64,000 nt of DNA from Pegea sp. RAD2-039 (taxonomy: Eukaryota > Chordata > Thaliacea > Salpida > Salpidae). How positions within the stretch are numbered: position 1 is the stretch's first letter; the number at the start of each line of letters is the position of its first letter. The position numbers and the translations under genes were made by a program. Positions 32,818 through 43,088 of this stretch are shown in pieces. The stretch is taken from contig JAQGEQ010000161.1 of assembly GCA_034620365.1 (NCBI GenBank), forward strand, positions 682,001 to 746,000, given 5' to 3'. Below the pieces are notes generated by a model, which saw only the letters and a list, made by a program, of their open reading frames with translations, made no database searches and was not told where the DNA came from.

Positions 32818-35428
32818 ATGTCAGATAAATCTATAACTGGTAAGTTGATTAAACTGTCACCTAATCACCAGTGTAACAATATAAACTTGTTTAAATTTAC
32901 TAAATTGCATACATTAAATTTTAAATAAATGCATTTTTAGCCCTTTATAGTTATCTTAATGTCCTGTTAATTTTAGATTATAAATCTATTCAAAACTTCC
33001 TAACAACTTTTTTTTGAAACAAATGATCCACTTATACTGTGATTTACTTCATGGTGGTTAGTTTTTTACTAGATTCATCTGCAAAGTCAACTATAACAAG
33101 TGGAAAACGCCCTGCTAAAGATCAGATTGCTAAAGACGAACCAAAAACGAAGAAGATTTCTTTTAACTCTAAAAAACCTACTTCCAATCTAAAGGATAAG
33201 AAAAAGTTTCAACCAACTAATAGGGCCTCTAAAAATTGTCTTTCTATAACTTTAAAACCGGTGTGTAGAACTTACTTATACTTTTGTATAAAAGAAACTG
33301 TTTTAGTTTATACACCTAATGTAATGGTTTCCAACGTTTAGAGTCTTATTTAAATTTTTGGACTTTTTCAGATTAGAATAAATATTCTTAGAATATTTTT
33401 TAAGCCTCTTTATTTGTAATTAACTGAATTTTATCAAATAGAGCAGTGCTTATGAACTCAAACTAAAAAACATCAGTGAATTGATTCATCAAATTGTTGC
33501 CTTGTTTGATTTGACGTTTTCTCTTTTTTAAATCTCTTTAATCCTTAAAAGTTAATGCAGAAGTAGTTAGAAATTGTCAAATGATATATATGATAAAGTC
33601 TCTAAAACGGCTGATTTTATCAATTGCAACAATTTTTAAGGATCTTGAACACCAATAAGCTCATAAAAGTTTATCATTTTAAATACTTTTAGTTTATATC
33701 TGCTTGACTTATGTGTAAAACACTTAGATTTATTGTTTTTATTAGGTCATGTTTTTTATGTCATAATTTACATTGTTTAATTGGTATTATTAATACTGAA
33801 ATATTTTATTGCTTTATTTTCTCATGTATTTGATAAAAAATGCTTTTTTAATATTTGGTTATAGTAGAGCTTTATTTTTGGATGTTTATGTTTTAGTTGA
33901 TTCTTATATTAAGATATAATTTTATTAAATATAAACTAAAAATATCAAATATTTAAAAAAAACCTTTGGGTTGAGAATGTATTTTGGCTTATTTTTGCAG
34001 AAGTCTATTGAAAAAAATCAAGCAAAAATAATTCCAAAGCCTGCACCAGCCTTTGAAGATAGTGATGTGAGTGAGATTTATCTTATTTTTTTCTTTACAA
34101 GGTTTGGTATTAGTTGCTGATATAAGTATAAAATGTCAAATGATGTTAGTATTGATGAAGAAGAGTTATTGAAATATTTCGAAACAGAAGATCATAAAAG
34201 TGATGAACCTCTTAAATTTAATGAAATGCCTTCAACTTCAAAAGGATCATTCAAAGATCAATTTGGTGTCTTGATGGAAGAATTTAGTAAAAAAGAAATT
34301 GATAATTTTGAATCATCAAAAAGGGAGTCACCAAAATCTTCTGGAATTTCTTATTCTGAACTTGGAAAAGGCTCTTTCTTGATTGTTAATCCTGCTCAGA
34401 AAGGAAACCCTTTATTAGATTTAATTAAGGGTATTCCCTGGAAGTTTTCCAACATTTCATTGCCTGTGGATTATATAATGAGCCCATCATCTTGTTGTAT
34501 CTTCTTAAGCTTAAGATATCATGCTTTGAAGCCTAATTATGTCTACAACAAAGTTAAATTATTAAAGAGTACTCAATCATTCAGTTTAAAAGTTCTGTTA
34601 TGCTTAGTTGATGTCAAAGATTGCCAAAATACAATTAATGATTTGACTTCTTTATGTCTGATCTTTGATATGACTCTTCTGCTTGCATTCAGTAATGCAG
34701 AGGCAGCGACATATCTTGAAACATTTAAAGCTTATGAAAATAAACCTGTTGATTCGTTAAAACGTCAACAATCTGCTAATACTGGAGCAAGAAGTGTTGA
34801 AGTGTTATCTTCTATAATGAAAATCAATTCTACTGATGGATTAACTCTTATTTCAAATTTTGATTCGTTAGCTAATGTAATTTCTGCAAATAAAAAAGAT
34901 TTAGGTTGTTGCCCTGGTATTGGTGGACTCAAAGCTGACATTTTGTATGATTTATTCAGGCAACCTTTTTTAAAATCATCAGAGCCTTCTTCATCTTAAT
35001 AGTATTGTTTTTGTTATTTAAAAAGTTCGATTAAACTACTTAGAATTCTTTTATATTTACATAATTTGATATTTATAATCTAACTTAACGATTACATTAA
35101 TCAACTTGTTTTTGATTGGTTAATTTCTAGAGTGAGCCTGAGGAAATGCCCATTGAAGCTCGTATGCGAATGAGAAATATCGGCAGGTTGATAGTCACTT
35201 CACTTTATTTTGTAATTACATTAAACAGCAATTATATTTAAATTACATTGGTAATACCTGAAAGTAGTACTTGATTTAATTTTTTATTAAATTTTCTTCA
35301 GAAATACACCAACATCATCAGGACCAAACTCATTTAACAAAGGGAGACTCGGTTTTGTAGATAGCCAGAAATCTTGGCAGAAACAACAACAAAATTTATT
35401 ACAAAAAATAAACAAGCAAGGTTCTTAA
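32818..35428 (+). CDS. PCNP: PEST proteolytic signal-containing nuclear protein (PCNP)
   Basis: Five exons: 32818-32839, 33073-33260, 34001-34066, 35131-35186 and 35302-35428, giving 152 residues (human 178). PCNP is a small nuclear protein, a substrate of the ubiquitin ligase NIRF/UHRF2, linked to cell cycle control. The N-terminal half is basic and low-complexity ([18 protein letters not shown]). The conserved C-terminal half is plain: [24 protein letters not shown] and [18 protein letters not shown]. The first exon (MSDKSIT, 22 bp) is the least certain part. Intron 3 (34067-35130) contains the whole ERCC1 gene on the same strand. XPO5 starts 35 bp after this stop codon. Confidence 0.88.
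34133..34999 (+). CDS. ERCC1: DNA excision repair protein ERCC1, nested in a PCNP intron
   Basis: Single exon, 288 residues (human 297). ERCC1 is the non-catalytic partner of XPF; together they cut 5' of lesions in nucleotide excision repair and process crosslinks. After an acidic N-terminus (about 1-85), the nuclease-like central domain (about 90-210) begins [20 protein letters not shown] and holds [37 protein letters not shown] and [16 protein letters not shown]. As expected for ERCC1 it has no nuclease ERK motif. The C-terminal helix-hairpin-helix pair (about 225-280), which dimerises with XPF, includes [18 protein letters not shown] and [20 protein letters not shown]. It starts 66 bp after the PCNP donor and fills about 80% of that 1064-bp intron. 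Confidence 0.93.
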   Translation: MSNDVSIDEEELLKYFETEDHKSDEPLKFNEMPSTSKGSFKDQFGVLMEEFSKKEIDNFESSKRESPKSSGISYSELGKGSFLIVNPAQKGNPLLDLIKGIPWKFSNISLPVDYIMSPSSCCIFLSLRYHALKPNYVYNKVKLLKSTQSFSLKVLLCLVDVKDCQNTINDLTSLCLIFDMTLLLAFSNAEAATYLETFKAYENKPVDSLKRQQSANTGARSVEVLSSIMKINSTDGLTLISNFDSLANVISANKKDLGCCPGIGGLKADILYDLFRQPFLKSSEPSSS

Positions 35429-35463
35429 GCAACGCATCAATTCTATTTCCACTTACTATCAAT

Positions 35464-38400
35464 ATGGATACCACGAAAATTACAGCTGCCTTAGCTGCTT
35501 CTATGGACCCAACGGTTAGTAATGAAGTTAGGAAAGAAGCCCTTCTATTTTGTAATTCTGTTAAAAACGATGATCGATGTATTCATATTGGATTAGAAAT
35601 TTTACGACAAAGTGCAGGATTAGATACTAGAGTCCAATACTTTGGTTTAGAATTGATTAAATACAAAATACGAATGTCTTGGATCTCACTGAGTGACGCA
35701 GAAAAAAGTGAATTGAAACAAACAGTGATGAATATGATTAGTGTGGACTTGTCTTCACAACCTGGATACTTTTTGAATACTTTAGGAAGTATATTGAATG
35801 AAATAGTAAAGCACACGTGGCCTCAAGCATGGCCTGATATGATAGATGAAGTTATATCACAGTTTGTAACACACGGAACTGCTTCTAGTACTGAAGTTCT
35901 TCTTGTCATGCTTTTAAATTTAGTTGAAGATGTTGCTTTGTATCAAAACGTACCTTCGAAATCTCGTCTTCGTGATTTAAAGCAAGGGTTGTCTCTATCT
36001 GCTGAACAACTAATGCGTCTACTTGTAACTGTTCTCAAGAAACATTTAGATAATCCTGAGAAGCAGACATCATTGAGAACCTTGCAAATCGTCCTCAAAA
36101 CGATTGTAGGTTATGTTGAATGGATTAAAGTTGAGTGTATAGCGATGGATAATTTCTTGTTGTTAAAACTGCTGTGTAATGTACTCAACATAGACGAATT
36201 GAGATTACAAGCTGCTGAATGCTTTGATGCTATATCTGGACGACGTGGAAAGGCTGAAAAACTGATTGTTCTGAAACTTGCTGATGCAGAATTTATCTCA
36301 AAGTTTAAAGAAGTGATTAGTTCAACGATAAGTAGTGAGCAAATATCTGATGGTTCTGATTTAAACTTCTTTTGTAAGCTAGGTGGGTTGTTCACAAACT
36401 TAGTGGAAATTATTATCAGTTTATATGACGAAAATGGAATCGATGGTGAATGTGTGAAAAGTTTGAAACCATTTGAACCACTTTTTGATCTTCTTTATAT
36501 GTTTTTGAACCATGAAAGTCGCTTCATTTGTTCAACAGCAGTCCATTCCTGGCTACTTCTTCTACGGGCGTATGTGCTTCGCGAAAATCCTTCAATAGCT
36601 CACTGTTCCACTTTATTAATTAGCGCGATTGCAAAACGAGTAACTGATCGTCAATTAATTGAACAAAGTAACTGTGTTACAATTGAAGAGATGGAGTATA
36701 ATGATAACGAAGAATTGACTCGATTCTACAAAAACCACGACCTGTCATTGGCTGAATTATTCCGCGAATGCGCGAAGCGTCTTACTTCGGTTGCTATTGA
36801 AAGCTGTTTGAAATTTGCTAAAGCTAAATTACCTTCTCTGAACAACCAAGCTAACACTGAAGATGTTCTTAGAGTTCTTTCATTTTTCTTTGAAAACACG
36901 ATGCCACAAGCAGCTGGGGTTCTCGAAGAACAGAACAAATTGAATATGTTGCCACTAGCTGAAATGGAGAATGTTTTGTATGCTTTTACTCGTGTACAAG
37001 CAAATAAGACTTTATGCAAACAGTATTTATTGACAATTGTGTACAAATTAGTCGAAGTTCTCACCCTTGTCTCACAACCATCACCAACAACCTTCCTTCA
37101 AGTTCTTGTCGATTACATTTTGGCTATTCTGGAAGTCGAGCAAGAAATGCGCGAGATTCGGCGACATTGTTTCGCCATCTTGTTGAAAGTAGCTAAAACA
37201 CGTGGCCACCTGTTTAAACATTTGTTTGAGTATTTCAAGCTGTGGTTAAACAAAGTGATCAGCAACAACCCAGATGTGTTCACACTTAGTGAAAAAAGAT
37301 CAGTTTATGAGATCTTGATAATGTCATCAGGAAGATTTGAAGATCTCTCTATCCAGCGTGATGTCATAGTTGATGCGATGAATTCAGTTTCTTCATTTAT
37401 CACTTGTGAATATTTTACTGAATCTTTAAAGTCGCCGGAGAGTTTTTTAAAAGCCTGTGGCTTCCATGAAAGCTATACACCTCAAAGTCACAAGTACCGA
37501 CAAACTATTAAACATTTAATCGCTCTGACATCCTCAGTTTTGAAAAGAAGTCACGAGTCTTGGTGTGGACGAAACATAGAAGATTTTCAGCTGCCGACGT
37601 TAAGCCAGAAATTGTTGAGTTCTGTTGAAAATTGTTTGACTGTCACACATCATATTTCGTGTATCTGGTCTCCACAACTCAGATCTCTCATTTCTTCTGA
37701 GAATTTAAAAGCTTTAGAGGAAAAGAAACCTTCTGCTGATAGCAGAGCAAATAGTAGTGAAGAGGAAAATGAAGCAAAAAAAGAAGTCTTATGGTTGCAA
37801 CTTTATAGTTTCTTGTTTAAAACTCATGAAATGTGCTACACTCTTCTTGGTCATATATGTTTAGCTTTAAAGAGTAACTTCTACCAACAAACTAATATAA
37901 AAGATGTTTTAGTCAACAATGTCCTCTCCAAGATTCATTATGTACCGATATCTCAACTGAAGTTTTTGATGAAGCATTTTCTTTTGATTTTTATCAAGTC
38001 GTGTCCATCAAATCATATTGAAAATGTAGTTCTTCCAATTTTAAGTGATTTCTGCTTATATATGTTGGAAAGGTTGCACCCGCAGTGGGAAAACTATGCA
38101 CAGCTTGAAAGTAGACGTTTGGAAAACTCTGGAAACAGTGAAAGTTGTCAAGATGATGAGAAGATGGAAGAAGAAATCTACAAAGAGATGTTACTACGCG
38201 TTACAAGTCGTGATTATTTAGAATTTCTAATTTCTATTTGCGTCAACAAAACACCTCCTCCTCTCAAAACCACTGAATCTTCCAGCAAAAAGTCTGATGT
38301 CATCCTCAACAATCTGCCTGTGACTCAACTAACTGAGTTTGGAACTTGCATAGTTTCTACAAACGCCTGGCAGCAAGTATGGAAGACAGCTTTGTTAGCA

Positions 38401-38910
38401 TTGACTTGGTGTGATGGTCAAGCATGCACAAAAGCTGCCTTTATTCTTTCACCAAATCTCAAATTAGCTTTTAAATCTTCTGCACTTCTGCCTTTGTCAC
38501 CGCAGATGGTATCTAACTTGTTTGAAGCTATTTTAAGAGGACTAAATCGCCATGGTAACACTGTAATTGGCGAACAGTCGCTGTTTCCCATCGCGATCGC
38601 CGTCTTGTCATATTTTCTCTCTTCTCACAAACAATCTCTCACCGACATCCTCACGTCCGCCTTACCCGGCTCTCATCAACAAGTGATTCAGTTCTTCACC
38701 GAATTTCCGAAACTTGCCTACAAAAAACAGAAGCTGGCTTTTAAAAGTCTCGTGGCTCCCATTATCGAGCGGCATGTGAGCGAGAAGTTTCGTGAAATTC
38801 CGGATATGAACCAGTACGCTTCGATAAACGAGTTGCGTCAGAGAACACGTCCGTCGAAAAAGTCTTCAGAAGAAGCTTTCAACGGGTTAGCGCGACTTTT
38901 CGACCCCTAG
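35464..38910 (+). CDS. XPO5: Exportin-5
   Basis: One uninterrupted frame of 1148 residues (human 1204). Exportin-5 is a RanGTP-dependent nuclear export receptor for pre-miRNA hairpins and other double-stranded RNA. The N-terminal region has the exportin-1/importin-beta-like pattern of family members (SMDPTVSNEVRKEALLFCNS, VQYFGLELIKYKIRMSW, IVKHTWPQAWPDMIDEV). The remainder reads as helical HEAT repeats with an acidic insert near residue 760. The C-terminus is RLFDP. The frame is open 90 bp further upstream, but that stretch overlaps PCNP coding in another frame and has no ATG, so ATG 35464 (MDTTKITAALAAS) is chosen. The last ~330 bp are clearly richer in G+C than the rest. AATAAA at about 38990 is a likely poly(A) signal. 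Confidence 0.93.
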   Translation: MDTTKITAALAASMDPTVSNEVRKEALLFCNSVKNDDRCIHIGLEILRQSAGLDTRVQYFGLELIKYKIRMSWISLSDAEKSELKQTVMNMISVDLSSQPGYFLNTLGSILNEIVKHTWPQAWPDMIDEVISQFVTHGTASSTEVLLVMLLNLVEDVALYQNVPSKSRLRDLKQGLSLSAEQLMRLLVTVLKKHLDNPEKQTSLRTLQIVLKTIVGYVEWIKVECIAMDNFLLLKLLCNVLNIDELRLQAAECFDAISGRRGKAEKLIVLKLADAEFISKFKEVISSTISSEQISDGSDLNFFCKLGGLFTNLVEIIISLYDENGIDGECVKSLKPFEPLFDLLYMFLNHESRFICSTAVHSWLLLLRAYVLRENPSIAHCSTLLISAIAKRVTDRQLIEQSNCVTIEEMEYNDNEELTRFYKNHDLSLAELFRECAKRLTSVAIESCLKFAKAKLPSLNNQANTEDVLRVLSFFFENTMPQAAGVLEEQNKLNMLPLAEMENVLYAFTRVQANKTLCKQYLLTIVYKLVEVLTLVSQPSPTTFLQVLVDYILAILEVEQEMREIRRHCFAILLKVAKTRGHLFKHLFEYFKLWLNKVISNNPDVFTLSEKRSVYEILIMSSGRFEDLSIQRDVIVDAMNSVSSFITCEYFTESLKSPESFLKACGFHESYTPQSHKYRQTIKHLIALTSSVLKRSHESWCGRNIEDFQLPTLSQKLLSSVENCLTVTHHISCIWSPQLRSLISSENLKALEEKKPSADSRANSSEEENEAKKEVLWLQLYSFLFKTHEMCYTLLGHICLALKSNFYQQTNIKDVLVNNVLSKIHYVPISQLKFLMKHFLLIFIKSCPSNHIENVVLPILSDFCLYMLERLHPQWENYAQLESRRLENSGNSESCQDDEKMEEEIYKEMLLRVTSRDYLEFLISICVNKTPPPLKTTESSSKKSDVILNNLPVTQLTEFGTCIVSTNAWQQVWKTALLALTWCDGQACTKAAFILSPNLKLAFKSSALLPLSPQMVSNLFEAILRGLNRHGNTVIGEQSLFPIAIAVLSYFLSSHKQSLTDILTSALPGSHQQVIQFFTEFPKLAYKKQKLAFKSLVAPIIERHVSEKFREIPDMNQYASINELRQRTRPSKKSSEEAFNGLARLFDP

Positions 38911-39429
38911 CTTCGATTTTCATTCAATATTTTCCTTATCGCTGCAAATTTTTAGTTTGTGACAAAAGTTTTTTGGCCAATTAGTTTGGAAATAAAAGAA
39001 AGTTTCAACTTTCGTTTGCTTCTACCGTATTTGGTTAGATATTCTAATTTATTTATTGTAAAATAAATTTAATTTATCATTTATCTAATTTTCGTCATCA
39101 GTTATTTTGGTTAGATATTATTTGTGTAATTATTAGCATTTAGAAAGTGGTTTACTCAGATATCTGTTTTTATTAATTTCCATTTTTTAAACTTCTATTT
39201 GTGTATTAAAAATGTTTAGCTACGAAATAAAAATATTAGACAAACTTTGCGTCTATTTAGTATTTCCGCTAATCCTAAAACTCGCAAAATGAAGCTTATG
39301 TAATAAAGTGGTTGACTCCAAGTAAGAATTATTTTCAAAATTTATTTTTGAAGATGATGTCTTGCTTTTTAATGAAATAAAAGTTGAAAAATTTAACTTG
39401 CAGTTTAGAAAATTTATTACGATCAAAAT
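38911..39429. other. Convergent 3' flanks of XPO5 and MRPL35
   Basis: Short AT-rich spacer between two converging genes. TTGGAAATAAAAG near 38988 and several AATAAA motifs on both strands fit 3' ends. No other feature. Confidence 0.5.
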
Positions 39430-40784
39430 TTAGTTGCAAAAACGCATATTCTCAGCAGAAGGTATCAACTTGATACGGTGTGAGGCTGTATCACAAGCAT
39501 TTAATTTCATCTCCTTTTTTAATTGACTCTTTTTCCAAAGTCTGCGAATACCATACTTGTAGTAATCAGAAGGTCTTTCAGAGGTGTTTCCGGGTAAATC
39601 AAGAGGGTGGTACCAATGTAAAGAGTATTGATTGTACCCTTTATATGGATCGTCAACTATCCTGAAAAGCATTTGTAGAGTTTTATACATGAAGTTCTTA
39701 TCTTTAATAAAATATTCAATTTATTGATTATTTTGAAAATTTTATAAAATCAGTGAAACTGAACTTGATGAACAATATTACTTCAACTAAATTATTAGAG
39801 TCAAATATTCTTTTTAAAGTGAAATTTTAAACATTGATTAAATAAAATCTTAAAAAAAAAATAAGAATTAGAAAATGATAGAAACATGTTCAACAAAATG
39901 TCGAAGTATAGTTAAAGAAATAAGCTTCAAGAGTTTAGCAGAAGCAGGATTTTCTTTAAAAGACTTTCATGTAAAAAGACAATCATACTAATTTAAAGAG
40001 GATAGATCCAAAAACTACCCCAAAAATCTATATAGGGTATTCGCTACAGCGAAACTTCAGACTTTAATTAAAACCAAGAAAAAGATTAAATAAGAAACAC
40101 AATTTGTTCACATATCTGCAAAAGAGATAAGATGAATACTGACCATTTTTGCTTCTTGTAATAAGGAGACACCATGTTGTCTAACATCCGGGACTGTCTT
40201 AAATCACACATTACAAGTTGACGTCTTCTATGAACTTTATGAATGATTTGTTTTTGCAAAACTTTTACATAAATCTTCTTCTTATATCCACCCTATAAAA
40301 CAAATGTAATCTATTTGTATTTAAGAGTAATTTTCAATATAAAGAATAATTTGATAAAAAATTTGTTCTTTTAGAGAACAGTTTAGTGCAGAGTCTTATC
40401 AACCTGTTTCCGCATCCACATTCCATTTCCTAATCTTCTAAAACGTTGTGTGATCATTTTAGATGTCTTCATTTTACCTTGTTTAGAAACTTTAACGATA
40501 CTTCTTTGTGCTTGATCATACAACTTCGGATAAATGTCTAAAACTCTAAAAGAAATATGTCAAAAACAAATAAACTTTCAACATTATAATCACCTTTGTA
40601 ACAAACTACTTTTCAATTGAGGCTTATTTTGCTGAACAACAGAAAAACTACTGAAAGACTTTCTAGTGTTAGAATTGATTAGCGTTCTACTATTCATCGT
40701 TGAAACTGAATTAAATCCATAAAAATTCCACAAATTTCCACTAAGTAAACGAGGAATATTTTGCAAAAGTCGTTTACCCAACAT
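39430..40784 (-). CDS. MRPL35: Mitochondrial large ribosomal subunit protein bL35m
   Basis: Four exons on minus: 40594-40784, 40404-40545, 40144-40292 and 39430-39661, giving 237 residues (human 188). It is a structural protein of the mitochondrial large ribosomal subunit. The N-terminus MLGKRLLQNIPRLLSGN is basic and hydrophobic, as expected for a matrix-targeting signal. The bL35 core follows: KMKTSKMITQRFRRLGNGMW, MRKQGGYKKKIYVK, and DLRQSRMLDNMVSPYYKKQK. The animal mitochondrial extension W-IVDDPYKGYNQYS matches VDDPYQKYHDR of vertebrates. About 60 more residues follow that the human protein lacks (WYHPLDLPGNTSERPSDYYK and on). The frame is open to 40790 but the ATG is at 40784. MRPS23 lies 237 bp upstream on the same strand. 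Confidence 0.88.
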
Positions 40785-41021
40785 AATCAACTACATTAAT
40801 TTATAAATACTTAATTTGTACCTCTACAACAAAAACACGAGATATAAAGGTACTCTTTAAACTGATAATAAATTAAGTAAACAGTTTTATTTAAACTTTT
40901 TTAATGCAAGACTATTTCCTATTAAATTATATCTTAATTAAAATGACAAAACAGAAGTAAAAATGGCCCAAGCATTTATTGGAACTAAAAATATCCAATT
41001 GTTTAACATTTCATGAGATTA

Positions 41022-41975
41022 TTATTCTTCTTTCAATTCATTTTTTTCAATATTTTCAACTTTTTTTGATTTCTTTTTTTCGTCGCCTCTTCTAGAATAT
41101 TCTTCATTAAAAATTTCTTCTGCTTTAAAAAATAGTTCAGTTTTTGAAACCGTTTGTTTTTCTTTTTCAAGATCTTGATAAATAGACAGAAATCTAAAAT
41201 ACAGAAAATAATCTTCTTTTAAACTTATAAGATAAAAATAAAATATTATAAAATTTGAAGGTTCTACATTTCTTACATCTCAGCTTTATTTTATAAATCA
41301 TATTTCAAGAAAACCATGCAAATTGAATTGTTTAACTCACTTTTCCACATTATTAAGCTTTTTACTTCGACAACCATCAAAAGCTGGGTCTATATTTGTA
41401 AACCCAACATAATTCATCTTGTTGTAAGCAATACTAAAATTTGAAAAAAATGTTTATAAAGTTTAATACTTAAATGTTACAAAAAACAAGCTTTAGTGTA
41501 AATTACTCACGCTCTTGCCCAGTCTTCAGTATATAAAATCTCTCTGACTTCATCTACTACACTAGGCAGACCAAGGTCATTTGGTTTTGATTCTGGCTTA
41601 TAGACTGGTTCAGTAATTGGTGGAAACTTTTCATATACATCATACCACAAAGGTCTTTTTTCAAATTCTAAAACTCCTGATTTTATTAAAGCTGAAATTC
41701 TGAATGAAAAGTTAGTTTTTATACTTTATTGATTTTGAATATAAAAATAATTAAACAATTCTAAACCTTTTTATTTCAAGCAATCTTAAGCAAAATACAA
41801 CTTTAAAAAAATAAATATCTATAATTGATTCAATTAATAAAAGTATAATCAAAAATATATACTGAGATATATAAATGAGTTTTTCTAAATTACCAAAAAC
41901 TGTAAATAAATAAATTCCAAACCTTTTAAAAATAGAATCTCTTTTATGTAGCCGTATCCCAACAATTAAAGACAT
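41022..41975 (-). CDS. MRPS23: Mitochondrial small ribosomal subunit protein mS23
   Basis: Four exons on minus: 41923-41975, 41511-41699, 41341-41433 and 41022-41193, giving 168 residues (human 190). mS23 is a metazoan mitoribosome-specific small-subunit protein. The N-terminal signature is well kept: SIFKR-ISALIKSGVL, RPLWYDVYEKFPPITEPVY and later YTEDWARA, comparable with vertebrate [28 protein letters not shown] and WYHEDRIRA. The C-terminus is a charged tail rich in Lys and Glu. All introns are GT-AG and phases agree. MRPL35 follows on the same strand after 237 bp. Confidence 0.87.
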
Positions 41976-43088
41976 TTCAACTTATTGGGTAAGCTGGTAA
42001 TATAAAAGATTATATTATAATTTAGAATATAATTTGTGAAAAATATTTTAGTTTTAAATTCAACAAAAATAAATTTATTCTATATTTTCTACAATAAAAA
42101 GCAAAATTAAATAATTTCTAAGAAAGCAAAATTAATTTATATATTTATATAATATCATGACAAAACTTTTATGAAATATTACAAAAATTTATAAAATTAT
42201 AATTATAAAGTTAAATGTACATTATGATTGATTAATAATTACCAAAACAATTAATGATACAAATATATAACTAGATTAATTTATTACTAAAAATAACTAT
42301 AAAAGTTTAATTAATAATAATAATCAACTGATTATACATGAATTATACAAATTTAATAAATAATAAATGAATTATTGAAATAATAATGAATGAGATTTCA
42401 AATACTCTTTTAGTAGAGTATCAACATTTAGTAAAATAATGAATATACTTTTAAAATTAAAATAAATCTTCAAATATGATGGATGATTATAATATAGGTT
42501 TGTACTAATATTTCATTATCAAGTAAATGTGAAAATATGGTCTATAGTTAAAAATTCTTTTTAAATAATTGAAGTCAAAGTGTCATATTTGATTTAATTC
42601 TGATTATTCTTATTTTACTTTTTATTGACTTATTTTTCATGAAACATCAATTAAGTAAACCATTTAAACGTTTCATAAAAATTTTATAAAAGTTTTACTA
42701 GATTAAAAAACGTTAGGCTTACTATCTGTGAAATTTACAAAAATTTAGTTTTTATAAACAAAGGTATGGACCTAATATTACATTTGATGATACATTTTAA
42801 CGTTTCTTTTTTAACAAAACTCAAATAATAGAAAGATATTTCAAATTAAAATAGTTTAGCGTTTATTTATAGTAATAGTAATGATTTGTAAGTTATAGTT
42901 AAAAACTAAAAAAAAAACACTTCGAAAAAAAAGTTTTCAAATAATCGGTTCAAGAATGCTTCAGTTCTATTTATTAGAATAATAAACTTTTCTTCTATTT
43001 AGAAATGTCTTTCAAAGTATTAATGATAACTATCTCATTTAATATTAAGTTCCCTGCAGACTAATTTCGTAAATGTTACCTGAACAGA
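41976..43088. other. AT-rich spacer
   Basis: Very AT-rich, including long A/T-only runs around 42100-42500. No gene or element recognised. Confidence 0.5.

Noticed and set aside
35374..35463. N-terminal extension of exportin-5
   Set aside because: The upstream stretch starts without an ATG and overlaps the last PCNP exon in a different frame; exportin-5 homology begins at the ATG at 35464.
36111..37064. Minus-strand frames of 94 and 112 codons inside XPO5
   Set aside because: Shadows of the long XPO5 frame with no family resemblance.
40785..40790. Earlier start for MRPL35 at 40790
   Set aside because: The codon there is TTG; the first ATG in frame is 40782-40784.
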